The notes beneath the pieces are model-generated. The model did not search any database, was not told the DNA's origin, and saw nothing but the letters and a program-made list of their open reading frames with translations. From assembly GCF_002835665.1 (NCBI RefSeq), contig NZ_PIZV01000059.1, forward strand, positions 1 through 53,060: a stretch of 53,060 bases of DNA, in the 5' to 3' direction. Shown here in pieces: positions 52,847-53,060 of this stretch. Made by a program: the position numbers and the translations under genes. Numbering within the stretch: the first letter of the stretch is position 1; each line of letters opens with the position of its first letter. The DNA is from Chryseobacterium sp. PMSZPI. Its GTDB lineage: Bacteria; Bacteroidota; Bacteroidia; Flavobacteriales; Weeksellaceae.

Positions 52847-53060
52847 AATGGGTCTTAATCTTTTAGATAGTGCAGATTTTATTTGTATCCTCTTTATTTA
52901 ATTTTAGTTGTAAAGGACTATAATACAAGTGATTGTTGAACAAGTATTTTTAGGGTATTACCATTTTTACAAATAAAATCAATGAGAGAAATAATTTTTT
53001 TCGAATTATAAAATTATAACTGTTTGAACAAATATACTCTTCCTTGTGATATTACAATGA
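52847..53060. other. Right-edge intergenic region
   Basis: AT-rich, no ORF or signal recognised before the window ends. Confidence 0.4.

Overview
The window looks like chromosomal DNA of a Chryseobacterium-type flavobacterium (Bacteroidota, Weeksellaceae). Evidence: low GC; many promoters with the Bacteroidota -7 box TAnnTTTG and almost no Shine-Dalgarno sites; a SusC/SusD pair; a type IX secretion sorting domain; a fused alpha/beta E1 2-oxoacid dehydrogenase; a GH109 enzyme very like the Elizabethkingia alpha-N-acetylgalactosaminidase; and 'KKINGG' leader bacteriocin-like peptides. I see no tRNA, rRNA, CRISPR array, transposase or prophage.

Layout. 1-2.7 kb (minus): a methionine-uptake operon (EamA transporter, metN, start of metI, running off the left edge). 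It is headed by a 31-codon Met-rich leader ORF and a strong terminator hairpin, which I read as an attenuator. 3.1-10 kb: topB, a small secreted protein, a hotdog thioesterase, a 4-TM holin-like protein, a secreted S9 peptidase and a uracil/hypoxanthine-DNA glycosylase-like protein. 10.2-13.6 kb (minus): an overlapping three-gene operon (GH109 enzyme, nucleotidyltransferase, sugar-kinase-like protein), probably for N-acetylhexosamine salvage. 14-16 kb: a serine hydrolase and an AIM24 protein. 16.2-24.4 kb: queA, rlmN, a sterol-desaturase-family protein, a secreted beta-propeller-like protein, a polyprenyl synthase and the E1 alpha/beta fusion. 24.5-26.1 kb: a divergent HxlR regulator and Old Yellow Enzyme with GTTAC operator repeats between them. 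26.3-28.4 kb (minus): a tandem array of three GG-leader peptides, one lacking a start codon, and a secreted papain-like peptidase. 28.7-31.5 kb: an ECF sigma factor and a mosaic membrane protein (TM, TonB plug, VWA, T9SS tail). 31.7-36.9 kb: a GbsR/MarR regulator, a four-gene DCC/SRPBCC/DUF2071/TIGR01777 group and a GH29 fucosidase. 36.9-45.1 kb: two paralogous secreted proteins, a ParB-like protein, lpdA, a patatin, a short GldA-like ABC ATPase and small secreted proteins. 45.5-50.4 kb (minus): an isolated SusD/SusC pair headed by a second, 53-codon Met/Cys-rich leader ORF. 51.2-52.8 kb: a secreted adenosine-deaminase-like enzyme whose promoter is followed at once by a terminator-like hairpin.

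Most notable. Two unlinked operons, metNI and an orphan susCD, each start with a small ORF ending in a run of Met and Cys codons. In the metNI leader I can draw mutually exclusive terminator and antiterminator pairings, which fits ribosome-stalling attenuation by methionine (or Cys) supply. The second leader suggests the SusCD pair belongs to the same sulfur-amino-acid regulon. Between genes there are several families of decayed interspersed repeats and many near-perfect intrinsic terminators.
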